A DNA stretch of 64,000 nucleotides, taken from positions 1,674,001-1,738,000 of the forward strand of contig OZ244833.1 in NCBI GenBank assembly GCA_965220535.1, written 5' to 3'. Positions 28,070-36,017 of this stretch are shown here, piece by piece (positions within the stretch are counted from its first letter, which is position 1; each line of letters starts with the position of its first letter). The DNA is from HK1 sp965220535. GTDB taxonomy: Bacteria; Pseudomonadota; Gammaproteobacteria; HK1. Made by a program: the position numbers and the translations under genes. The notes below the pieces were generated by a model, which searched no databases, had not been told where the DNA came from, and was given only the letters and a program-made list of their open reading frames with translations.

Positions 28070-28350
28070 GCGACGATTCGGTCGGCGGTCGATTTTACCG
28101 GCAACCCGTCGATGCTCCCCTAAGGGCGACGGGCGGCGACGGGGAGCGACGGGGGGGGGGGGGGGGGGGGGGGGGGGGCGAGACGGAGCTCGATACGCTG
28201 CGAATCGATCTCGGCTTTCAAGGGCTTTTGCCGGTTCGGCTGCGTCCGCGTTTTTTGCCCGCCGTCGGGTGGACAGCAGCCGTCGGTATCGCTATCGAAA
28301 TACCCCCACCGCGACTTGGATGCCAGAAACGACGCGCCGAGACCTGCATA
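28070..28350 (-). pseudogene. Decayed copy of the 3' end of the mod methyltransferase gene
   Basis: Reading this stretch beside 28425-28665 (the last 80 or so codons of mod) shows clear collinear similarity. Shared stretches include CGATGCTCCCC, CTCGGCTTTCAA, TTTTTTGCCCGCC and the CCACACCGCAACTTGG/CCACCGCGACTTGG pair. The copy has insertions, deletions and stop codons and is interrupted by a 28-base G run. It lies directly downstream of the intact mod 3' end and is not expected to encode a protein. Confidence 0.75.
28151..28178 (+). repeat. G28 homopolymer tract
   Basis: Twenty-eight consecutive G residues on the plus strand, inside the decayed mod 3' copy. A run of this length is expected to be highly prone to slippage, and its assembled length should be treated as approximate. 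It corresponds to a C run on the mod coding strand, opposite in sense to the G20 tract inside mod. Confidence 0.9.
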
Positions 28351-28384
28351 TCACGAGGCCGGCCATCGCCTTGGTTCCTAAGTC

Positions 28385-31092
28385 TTAGGGAATCTCGAGC
28401 ACCCTGAGGCTTTCGATACCCCGATCGTCGACGATTTTGACGGCGACCCGCCGATGCTCCCCGAGGGCGAAGGGCAGCGAGACGGCGCCCCGATAGGCTT
28501 CGATACGCTCTAAATCGACCTCGGCTTTCAAAGCGTTGGCCAGTTTGGCCCAGCCGCATTTTTTGCCCGCCATCGGGAAGAAGACCTGACGGGGGTAGAG
28601 GCAGCGGCCGTCGTAGTCGGTATCGAGCATCCACACCGCAACTTGGTCGGCGCCGCCCGAGCGTAGCTCCTCCAAGCGCAGATCGAAATAGTCGAAACCG
28701 CTCACCTTCACCTGCCAGAGATCGCCTTCGGACCCGGCCTGCGCGATCTCGATATCGGGCTGGCCGATCAGCCAGAAACTCTCGTTACTGGAACGTTTTT
28801 TCTTCAGATCCTCGGTATGCAGGTCGCCGTTGATTTCGGCTTTGAGGATCGTGACCGAAGGCCAGTTCGTCTCGTCGATATCCTTGGCCGCCTCGGGATC
28901 GAATTTGAAGGCGGCGAAGACGATTCGATCCGCCTTCGGGCGAAAAGTCTCGGCCTCCTTCAGCGCGGCCTCGACCTGACGGGGCTCCAAGGGGGCGTGT
29001 TCGGGGCCGAAGGAAAGCAGCACCCGGCGGGGATCGCCGTCGCCGTCGGGCACGGTCTCGGCCACGGCGTGCAGATAGCGAAAGGTGCGCACGGGCTCCG
29101 TCTCGACCCGGGTGAAGGCCATGCGCCCGCCGTCCTTGCCGCGAATGCCGGTTTTTTGCAACTCCTCGCACCATTCGTGCAGACGCCGGGTTTGTCCGCT
29201 GCGCACATCGGAGATATCGGGATCTAAGGGAGCGTCGCCGGCTTTCTTCTCGGCCAAGGCGTCGTCGACCGAGAGCACGGTCGGGGCGGGAACGGCCTCG
29301 ACGGTGAAGGGGCCGGTGATCCGGGCCTTCGACGTATCCTTATGGGGCTGATCGTAGAGTTTGATCGGCGCGGCTTTTTGGTCATAGGCCAAGATGGCGG
29401 CGCTGACCTTGGGCACTTCCTCGTAGACGAAGCCGCCGGCGACCCCTTGATCGGGATCGGCCAGTCGGTAGTAGTCGTAGATCGCGGTCATCAACCGTTG
29501 GCGGGCAACGGCCAAGGCGACGCGCGAGGTATCGCAGGTGATCCAGCGCCGTCCCCATTGCTCGGCGACGGATGCCGTGGTGCCGCTGCCGCAGGTCGGG
29601 TCCAATACCAAGTCGCCCGGGTCGGTGGTCATCAATATGCAGCGTTGTATCGTGCTGTCGGCGGTTTGGACTACGTAGCGTTTGTCGCTGACTGACATTT
29701 GTGTATGCCATATATTGTGTAGACGCCGGCCCGGCACTTCTTCCTCGTACCGCTTCCAACTCAAATGTGTATTCTCTTGTTCTGCTGCATCCAGTCTATT
29801 TAATGCAGCCAAATAGTCCATCCCTTCCTTTGACACACTCCAATGGTTATTTGGAGGACAAGGAAACTCTCTGCCATTCCAGAAATAGGATTCCGATCGC
29901 CCTGTAGTGGAATGTCCCATGGAACTCATTCTCTCTCGCTTATAAAGTCGGGAGTTTTTAGGAAGATATTTACCCGGATCTTGCTTTTCGTCTTTTCTGA
30001 GTTTTCTACACTCCCCGTTTTCCAATTCGACCATGGCGTAGCTAGTAAAAAAATCGACGATCTCCCGGCGACTCAACCGCTGATAAGGCTGCCGAAATTT
30101 AACCCGCCCCTTGTCCTTGGCATACCACAACAAATAGTTCGAAACATCAGGCAAGGTTTTGGCCGAACTGCCGCCGGTGGAAGCGTAGGTAATCGTCGTC
30201 ACCCGATTGTCGGCGCCGAAGATCTCGTCCATCACCAGCCCGAGCCGATGCACGTTCTCGTCGCCGATCTGAACGAAGACGCTGCCGCTTTCGCTCAACA
30301 ACTCCCGGATCAACAACAGGCGGTGGCGCATATAGGTCAAATAGGAATGAATCCCCAACTCCCACGTATCGCGGAAGGCCTTGAGCATTTCGGGCTCGCG
30401 GGGGATATCCTCGGCCTTGCCGTCGGTCACTTCTTTTTTGCTGACGAAGGCTTGGAAGTTGCTGCCGAATTTGACGCCATAAGGCGGGTCCATATAAACA
30501 CACTGAACCTTGCCCGCCATCGATTCCTTTTGCAAAAGAGAGTTCATCACCAGCAGACTGTCGCCGGCGATCAGACGGTTGCTCCAGTTATCTCGATGCC
30601 GGTAGAACTCGACCGCCTCTCGCAGCGGGGTGCTGCGTTCGGCCTCGAAGAAGCCGAGCTGGGTCGGACTACCAGTTCGCCCCCCCCCCCCCCCCCCCCG
30701 AATTTTTTGCGCACCGCGGCCAAAATCGAACGAGGGTCGATACGCTCGTGGCGATGCAGCGAAACCTCAGGCACGTCGAATTCCGAGCGTTCGGCCTTGC
30801 CCGCCCAGTTCAGATGGGAGCCGTACAAAGCGGGCAACTCCCGCACCGCCGACTTGGCTCGCTCGAGCGAATCCGCCTCGAAGACCCCGGCGAAAAGGTT
30901 ATCGACGCGGTTGCCCAGCGCCCCTTCGTCCCAAGCGAGTTCGGGGTCGATATGGGGGTCGTGACGGTACTCGGTTTTCTCGCCCGAGTCGGGATCGCTC
31001 AAGGGATTGACCAAGCCGACCGGCGGGTTGTTGGCCCGCTTTTCCCGATGATGATCGTAGGATTCGATCTCTTTTTTCTTTTTTCCGGGCAT
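28385..31092 (-). CDS. mod: Type III-like DNA adenine methyltransferase (Mod), frameshifted at a G20 tract
   Basis: Site-specific adenine-N6 methyltransferase that would modify DNA and give specificity to the Res subunit at 40655. The N-terminal part runs from the ATG at 31092 to Phe131, then meets 20 G residues (30699-30680). Beyond it the reading frame continues one base out of phase: the downstream frame, open from the tract to 28385, encodes TQLGFFEAERSTPLREAVEF and the catalytic motifs DPPY (YMDPPYG) and the AdoMet motif DPTCGSGT. DPPY comes first, as in beta-class Mod proteins, with the target-recognition region between the two motifs. With 18 or 21 G residues the protein would be about 901-902 residues; with 20 it is truncated. 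The longest uninterrupted downstream frame starts at a GTG at 30550. Confidence 0.88.
30680..30699 (-). repeat. G20 tract within mod (C20 on the plus strand)
   Basis: Twenty consecutive G residues on the coding strand after codon 131 of mod. The frame before the tract reads TTC then G codons; the frame carrying the rest of the enzyme reads CGA ACT GGT after it, which requires the G count to be a multiple of three. Twenty leaves the gene off; one added or two lost bases restore it. Confidence 0.9.
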
Positions 31093-31251
31093 CGATGGAG
31101 ATCCATGAGGGTCACCGCCGGACGAGCGCCGGACGGGCAAAGATCGACGAGCGGCGGTGGGAACCGCGGAGTCGGTGGAGGGTCAAGGAGGGGTCTCGTT
31201 CCACTAAGACATCTACGATCTTATGTCAAAGCGATTCATCGATCCCAAGAA

Positions 31252-31281
31252 AAAAGGAGGTGGCCGAAGCCACCTCCTTTT
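31252..31281 (-). terminator. Rho-independent terminator, probably bidirectional
   Basis: Perfect 9-base-pair GGAGGTGGC stem with a UUCG loop on the minus strand, flanked by an A-run on the left and a T-run on the right of the plus strand. It therefore ends in a U-run in either direction. It lies 66 bases after the stop of the repeat protein gene at 31347 and separates that gene from mod. Confidence 0.85.
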
Positions 31282-31346
31282 CGAGCGAACAACGCCCTTC
31301 GAACTCATCGAAAAACCGAAGGCCTCGTCGGGAACGATGCGTTTTT

Positions 31347-32507
31347 TCAGTAGCAACCGATCATGGCACCGTCCACGTATACGCAGCCTGCCACCATCGT
31401 TTTCGTATTGTCCCGATTCGGCAGGTAGAAGCAGGAGAAAGGATCCGTTCCGCATTGATTGCGAGGAGGGCCGATTCGCAGCGACGAAAAATCCAAATCC
31501 TCTTCGGGATCCGGCTCCAAACTCAATGCCTCGAGGGCCGCGGCGAAGTTCAACTCCTCCTCGGCATCCGGCTCCGGGCTCAATGCTTCGAACAAGGTCG
31601 CGAAATTCAACTCTTCCTCCGCTTCGGGCTCCAAGCTCAACGCTTCGAGCACCGCCGCGAGGTTCAAGTCCTCCTCCGCATCCGGCTGCGGGCTCAACGC
31701 CTCGAGCAACGCCGCGAAGTCCAACTCCTCCTCGGCATCCGGCTCATGACCCAAGGCCTCGAGCAACAACGCGAAATCCAACTCCTCCTCGGCATCCGGC
31801 TCATAACCCAAGGCATCGAGCAGCAATGCGAAATCCAATTCCTCCTCCGCTGCCGGCTCATAACCCAAGGCCTCGAGCAACAACGCGAAATCCAACTCCT
31901 CTTCCGCTGCCGGCTCCGGGCTCAACGCTTCGAGCGACAACGCAAAGTTCAACTCTTCTTCCGCATCCGGCTCATAGCCCAACGCCTCGAGCAACAACGC
32001 GAAATCCAACTCCTCTTCCGCTTCCGGCTCATAACCCAACGCATCGAGCAACAACGCAAAGTCCAACTCCTCCTCCGCTTCCGGCTCATAGCCCAACGCA
32101 TCGAGCAACAACGCGAAATCCAACTCCTCCTCCGCTTCCGGCTCATAGCCCAACGCATCGAGCAACAACGCGAAATCCAACTCCTCTTCCGCTGCCGGCT
32201 CATGGCCCAACACCTCGAGCAACAACGCGAAGTTCAACTCCTCCTCGGCATCCGGCTCCAAACCCAACCCTTCGAGCACCGCCGCGAAATTCAACTCCTC
32301 CTCGGCATCCGGCTCGAAGCCCAATGCCACCAACACGGTTCTCAGCGACACCTTTTTCCCGTTCTCGTCCCGACAGGTTATAAAAGGGGTTTCGTCGATT
32401 TTGACGCAGGTCGCCTTGGCTGCCGCCGCTTCTGCGGCGGTTTGCGAAATAGCCCCTCCGAGGAAACAACCGGCTGTCAAAAGAATCGTGGCCAGTGCTT
32501 TTTTCAT
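31347..32507 (-). CDS. Secreted acidic tandem-repeat protein
   Basis: 386 residues, not a recognised family. The signal peptide covers about residues 1-26 (MKKALATILLTAGCFLGG, then an alanine-rich cleavage region); the TAGC could be a weak lipobox. Residues 54-338 are fifteen copies of a 19-residue unit with the consensus DFALLLEALGYEPDAEEEL, strongly acidic and probably helical. The 48-residue tail has four cysteines (NQCGTDPFSCFY and VAGCVYVDGAMIGCY), suggesting a small disulfide-bonded cap. Three adjacent units (4-6) are identical in protein sequence, a sign of recent expansion. A strong terminator follows. It may be a surface or periplasmic scaffold; no function can be assigned. Confidence 0.8.
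   Translation of the reverse strand: MKKALATILLTAGCFLGGAISQTAAEAAAAKATCVKIDETPFITCRDENGKKVSLRTVLVALGFEPDAEEELNFAAVLEGLGLEPDAEEELNFALLLEVLGHEPAAEEELDFALLLDALGYEPEAEEELDFALLLDALGYEPEAEEELDFALLLDALGYEPEAEEELDFALLLEALGYEPDAEEELNFALSLEALSPEPAAEEELDFALLLEALGYEPAAEEELDFALLLDALGYEPDAEEELDFALLLEALGHEPDAEEELDFAALLEALSPQPDAEEDLNLAAVLEALSLEPEAEEELNFATLFEALSPEPDAEEELNFAAALEALSLEPDPEEDLDFSSLRIGPPRNQCGTDPFSCFYLPNRDNTKTMVAGCVYVDGAMIGCY
31494..32348 (-). repeat. 57-bp tandem repeat, 15 copies
   Basis: In-frame minisatellite encoding the 19-residue units of the secreted acidic protein. Because 57 is a multiple of three, all frames stay open across it, which produces long spurious open frames on the other strand. 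The central copies are nearly identical and the outer ones more divergent, as expected for expansion and contraction by slippage or unequal crossing-over. Confidence 0.9.
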
Positions 32508-32932
32508 CGCTTGTCCCCTGTCGAAATGAAATATCGGAAAGAAAAATCCAAGATCTTGTGCTTGACTCCACCATTAAACGAAAGCGAACTGTTTGTCAAT
32601 ACCCGCCACCCCTTTCCAAGGCTCGCGATGCGCTTTCGAATGCCGAAACCGGCCGCGGACGCAAGGAGCGTTTCGGGAATATTTCGCTTGCACGAGCGCA
32701 AGGACTCGCTCGAGACTCGGATCTTTTCAGCCCGCCGTGCGCTCGTTTCGAGGCGATGGCGCTTAGGGCGCCCACGGTCGCAAAAGCGGAAGTCGGATTG
32801 TCCGCCCGCGCCCGAGCGCTGTGGATAGCCGAGGCGATGATCGTCGGCGGCGGGGCTTGTTTTCGCTTGAGCCCCGATATATCCCGATCGACAACCATCG
32901 ACCCCTCCCGCTGCGCCGACAAAACATCTCGC
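32508..32932. other. Intergenic region before the first DUF898 gene's 3' end
   Basis: 425 bases with no supported gene. The last 70 bases (from about 32865) resemble the sequences downstream of the other two DUF898 genes: all three share a CCGATCGACA...CATCGACCCCTCCCGC type stretch and ACAAAACA...CTCGCCTATATCGC just after the stop. The conserved unit thus includes a 3' flank. Confidence 0.55.
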
Positions 32933-34144
32933 CTATATCGCTCCGAAATCGAAGTCCCAGCCGCTAACGTCGGCGAACTCGCCGGCCAGCGGGCTGAGAT
33001 CGTCGCCGGCGGAGGAATACGCGGCCGCCGTTTCCGGCCCGAGCCGGATCTCCAAGCGTTCGGCGACGTAGCGATAAGCTCGCACCCGGGCCCACGGATA
33101 CATAAAGCCCAAGCTCAGGATGATCAGCGTGTAGTTGACAATCAGCAGCCACGCATAAGACTGCCACTCGAGCCAAGATACGATACGAGAATCCTTGCCG
33201 ATACAAAATGATTGCCAGTACAAGCAGGTGAAGACGGCGCGGTAGAGAGCGAAGAGCCACGTCATATACAACAGGCCCAACATCACGCCGGCCATGCCGC
33301 CGATGGAACCGATTGTTAGGGGCGAAGCATCGGGCATCAATGACCCGAGGAGGGCTCTAAGGACATCGAGGACGATGAGGTGACCGAGGTAGAAAACGAT
33401 GGTCACGAAGAGGGACACCCAAAAGACCTTGTTCCCTCCTAAGTAGTAGGTCTTGACATCGCTTTCGTGAAAAAAGCGGAGCCTGCCGAATTGCAACTGA
33501 TCGACTTGAACTCGGTGATCGAAGTGCAGCAGCAAGGGAAGGAGGATGATGAAGCCGAGGAGAACGGCGCCGGGCCAAATCAAGATTCTCATATTCTCGG
33601 ATCCGACTGCTTGAGCCGAGGTGTAGGCGAAGAGGATGGAGAACGAGGCGTAGCCGAGATAGAGGATCGCCGCCCGCCGGTATTCGAGGCGATAACGAAA
33701 GCGCACCGTGCGGTGAAGGGTATGCCGCGCGATGAAGGAGCGCCCGCGAACCAACGCGACCGGCAGCAGGAGCAGGGTCCCGACCAAGAAAACCCCGACG
33801 CCCGACCATATCAGATCGAAGGTGATCTCGGCATAAAGCAAGCCCCCCAAAATGGCAACGACGATAAGACGAGAGACCAAGATGCTCAAAGGCCGGGCGT
33901 CGAAATCCAAGTTGTGCTTGCCTATATAGGTATGCCCCATGAAAAAGCGCCGGGTGCGCACCCGCGCCCAAGCGCTGTAGATACCGAGGGTGAGGATCGT
34001 CAGCAACATGTTGACGGTGTAGATTTTGAAGTACTGCCGGGTCGTGCCGCCGAAAGTGATCGGGATGAAATTCGGGGCGGCCGGGGCTTGGGCAGCGTCT
34101 CGGGCGGCCGGGGCTCGGGCAGACGGCGGATCAGGATCTTTCAT
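32933..34144 (-). CDS. DUF898 (YjgN family) membrane protein, paralogue 1 with one repeat unit
   Basis: 403 residues. Multi-spanning inner-membrane protein of the YjgN/DUF898 family, whose function is unknown. Internal symmetry is visible: LTLGIYSAWARVRTRRFFMG near the N-terminus matches LSLGFMYPWARVRAYRYVAE near the C-terminus. The N-terminal cytosolic lead is only 24 residues with a single APAARDAAQ nonapeptide. The start at 34144 aligns with the MNDPD starts of the two paralogues at 36018 and 38428. The membrane part is very similar in all three, with the first 190 residues after ITFGG almost identical, while the region around residues 270-330 differs. Confidence 0.9.
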   Translation of the reverse strand: MKDPDPPSARAPAARDAAQAPAAPNFIPITFGGTTRQYFKIYTVNMLLTILTLGIYSAWARVRTRRFFMGHTYIGKHNLDFDARPLSILVSRLIVVAILGGLLYAEITFDLIWSGVGVFLVGTLLLLPVALVRGRSFIARHTLHRTVRFRYRLEYRRAAILYLGYASFSILFAYTSAQAVGSENMRILIWPGAVLLGFIILLPLLLHFDHRVQVDQLQFGRLRFFHESDVKTYYLGGNKVFWVSLFVTIVFYLGHLIVLDVLRALLGSLMPDASPLTIGSIGGMAGVMLGLLYMTWLFALYRAVFTCLYWQSFCIGKDSRIVSWLEWQSYAWLLIVNYTLIILSLGFMYPWARVRAYRYVAERLEIRLGPETAAAYSSAGDDLSPLAGEFADVSGWDFDFGAI

Positions 34145-34164
34145 GGTCGGATTCCCGGTTTTAT

Positions 34165-34230
34165 CCGCAAAAGCGCATCGCCGGCCGAAGCGAGTCGAAG
34201 TCCCGTCCGACGACGGCAACGATCGTCTTC
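34165..34230 (-). pseudogene. Decayed 3' end of a DUF898 gene
   Basis: On the minus strand this short stretch upstream of paralogue 1 resembles the last codons of DUF898 genes (the EFADVTGWDFDFG region), for example GTCGAAGTCCCGTCCGACGACGGC beside TCGAAGTCCCAGCCGGTGACGTCGGC. Similar stubs precede the other two paralogues. Confidence 0.45.
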
Positions 34231-34259
34231 GCTTTCAACGCTCGTCCATCGGCAGGCCG

Positions 34260-34490
34260 CTTCGGGCCGGGTGCGAAACTCCAGCCTTCGAGGGCCGCAC
34301 GTACGCAGTGCGGGAAACCCAAGATGGGGGTTCAGGAGATTCCACGGCACTCGAATCCTCCTTTCATCCGGCCCTTTCTCGAGCCCGTATCGCCTTCTTC
34401 CCTCGTCGACACCGCTTCCTCGATACGCTCGAGAGCGTTCACGATCGCGCGATAGCCCACCCGCGCCAAGAGGGCGGCGGCAACGCAGGC
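34260..34490 (-). pseudogene. Decayed copy of the 3' end of the M48 peptidase gene
   Basis: Collinear with 34524-34770, the last 75 or so codons of the M48 gene. Shared stretches include CGGGCCGGGTGCGAAACT, CAGCCTTCGAGGGCCGC, CCACGGCACTCGAAT and GATAGCCC. Small insertions and deletions break the frame. It lies between the intact M48 gene and the next DUF898 gene. Confidence 0.8.
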
Positions 34491-34543
34491 CGTCATCTCT
34501 GCGGTCATCGATGGGCGAAACGCTTCGGGCCGGGTGCGAAACT

Positions 34544-35617
34544 TCAGCCTTCGAGGGCCGCGCACCGCCGCGCGTACGCGCTGCGCTCGGGGAAAGCGGG
34601 ATGGGTGCTCAGCAGTTCCCACGGCACTCGAATATCGATGCCATCCGACCCTTCGTCCGCGTCTTTGTCCGAATCCGCCTTGCCGCCTCCCTTCTTCGAC
34701 AACGCTTCTTCGAAACGTTCGAGGGCGCTCGCGATCGCGATGGCAGGATAGCCCGCCCGCGTGAGGATCTCGGCGGCGACGCAATCGGCCTCGAGCTCCG
34801 CCTCCCGCGAATAGGACAACTCCGCCAGGGTCGGGATATAGGCGAAGAGCGAGGGATCGGGGAATAAAAAAGCCGCGAGCACGAACCATGCCGACGACGC
34901 CAGCAACGCCTCGACACCGTGGCGCTCGGTGACGTGGGCGATCTCGTGCGCCAAAATACCCGCCACTTCGTCCTCGTCCAGTTCGGTATAGAGGGCGTAA
35001 GTGAAAAGGATCGTCCCGTCCGGCAGTGCGAAGGCGTTGAGACGACCCTCGGTCCGGTCCAGCAAAAAGCGGAAGGGGTAGTCGTCGTCCAGCGGGGCGA
35101 TCAACTCTTGGCCGATGCGGTCGATCTCCGCCGCCGCGAGGATCTCTTCTTGACCCACGGGCTCGACATCGGTCCACCGCTCGACCTGCTTGTAGACGAG
35201 CTCGCCCAAGCCGTGGACCCATTCCGACGGCAGCAAGGGCGCCAAGTGCTCGGCGGTGCGCGGAACCACGACGAGGATCAGCAACGCGAATACCAGCGCC
35301 CCGCCGAGCAACAGCCCCGGCAACCACAAGAAGAAGCGTCGCTCGACGCGCGCCCCCACCGAGAGATGCCGCCGCGCGATCCCCTGCGCCACCGGGCCGT
35401 CGGGGATCGACAGCATGCCGCTGCCCGCCGCCGCGACCTTCAAAGGAACGCCCTCGATATAGTCGCTCACGCTGACCTGTTCGAGCGGCAAGTGCCGAAA
35501 TCTGCCGTCGGCGAAGACGATCCGTAGCTGCTGCGGATCGTCCATGCTCACGGCGACATCGACCGAATCGATCTTCCCTTCGGGAAACCAATCGGCACGA
35601 CAAAAGTCTTCTTTCAT
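34544..35617 (-). CDS. M48 family membrane metalloprotease
   Basis: 357 residues. A soluble N-terminal domain (about 1-90) is followed by one membrane helix (97-119) and a zinc protease domain with HEIAH (His224, Glu225, His228) and the third ligand in the EAELEAD segment (around 274-276). The gluzincin turn LNAFALPDGTILFTYALY precedes it. It resembles M48 proteases that often sit next to DUF898/YjgN genes. Here it lies between paralogues 1 and 2, so it may act on or with those membrane proteins; this is inferred from position only. A charged glycine/lysine/aspartate-rich linker (KKGGGKADSDKDADEG) precedes the C-terminus. Confidence 0.92.
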   Translation of the reverse strand: MKEDFCRADWFPEGKIDSVDVAVSMDDPQQLRIVFADGRFRHLPLEQVSVSDYIEGVPLKVAAAGSGMLSIPDGPVAQGIARRHLSVGARVERRFFLWLPGLLLGGALVFALLILVVVPRTAEHLAPLLPSEWVHGLGELVYKQVERWTDVEPVGQEEILAAAEIDRIGQELIAPLDDDYPFRFLLDRTEGRLNAFALPDGTILFTYALYTELDEDEVAGILAHEIAHVTERHGVEALLASSAWFVLAAFLFPDPSLFAYIPTLAELSYSREAELEADCVAAEILTRAGYPAIAIASALERFEEALSKKGGGKADSDKDADEGSDGIDIRVPWELLSTHPAFPERSAYARRCAALEG

Positions 35618-36017
35618 GCGCGTTGTCCGTGGCGGGTCGACGGGTTCCGGTCGGCGATCGACACCGAGATGTCAAAGGCCGATTGGGCGCAACTTGAGCG
35701 CGACATCGGGGGATTCGTCAAGAGGCGGGGTCGAAATCCAAGTCGTATCGGCCCGAATCGATAGGGCCGAGGAAAACCGCCCGCAGCGCGGCGGAGAGCC
35801 GAAGCGATATTCGTCGGTGGCAGGCTATCCGAGGGGGCTTCGATATGCCCGGTGCCCCTATCGCAAAAGGCCATCGTGATCCTGCCTCGGGCCTTGGCCG
35901 ACCGATCGAGCGATGCCGCCGCTCGTTTACCGCAAGGCTCGGTTTCGCCCGATACCCCGCGCCCGATGCCCCGATCGACAGGCATCGCCCCCTCCCGCCG
36001 CCGACAAAACACCTCGC
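35618..36017. other. Intergenic region between M48 and DUF898 paralogue 2
   Basis: 400 bases, no supported gene. The last 100 bases before the paralogue 2 stop closely match the region after paralogue 3 (from about 38380) and more loosely the one after paralogue 1, so the duplicated unit includes this flank. The remaining 300 bases show nothing I can name. Confidence 0.5.

Noticed and set aside
31223..32383. Plus-strand 386-codon frame rich in Pro, Arg and Thr opposite the repeat protein
   Set aside because: It is open only because the 57-base repeat keeps all frames open. It lacks a signal peptide, and the minus-strand frame has a signal peptide, a coherent unit and a terminator.
33467..34867. 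Long plus-strand frame across the DUF898 and M48 genes
   Set aside because: It is antisense to conserved genes with clear motifs and has no domain of its own.
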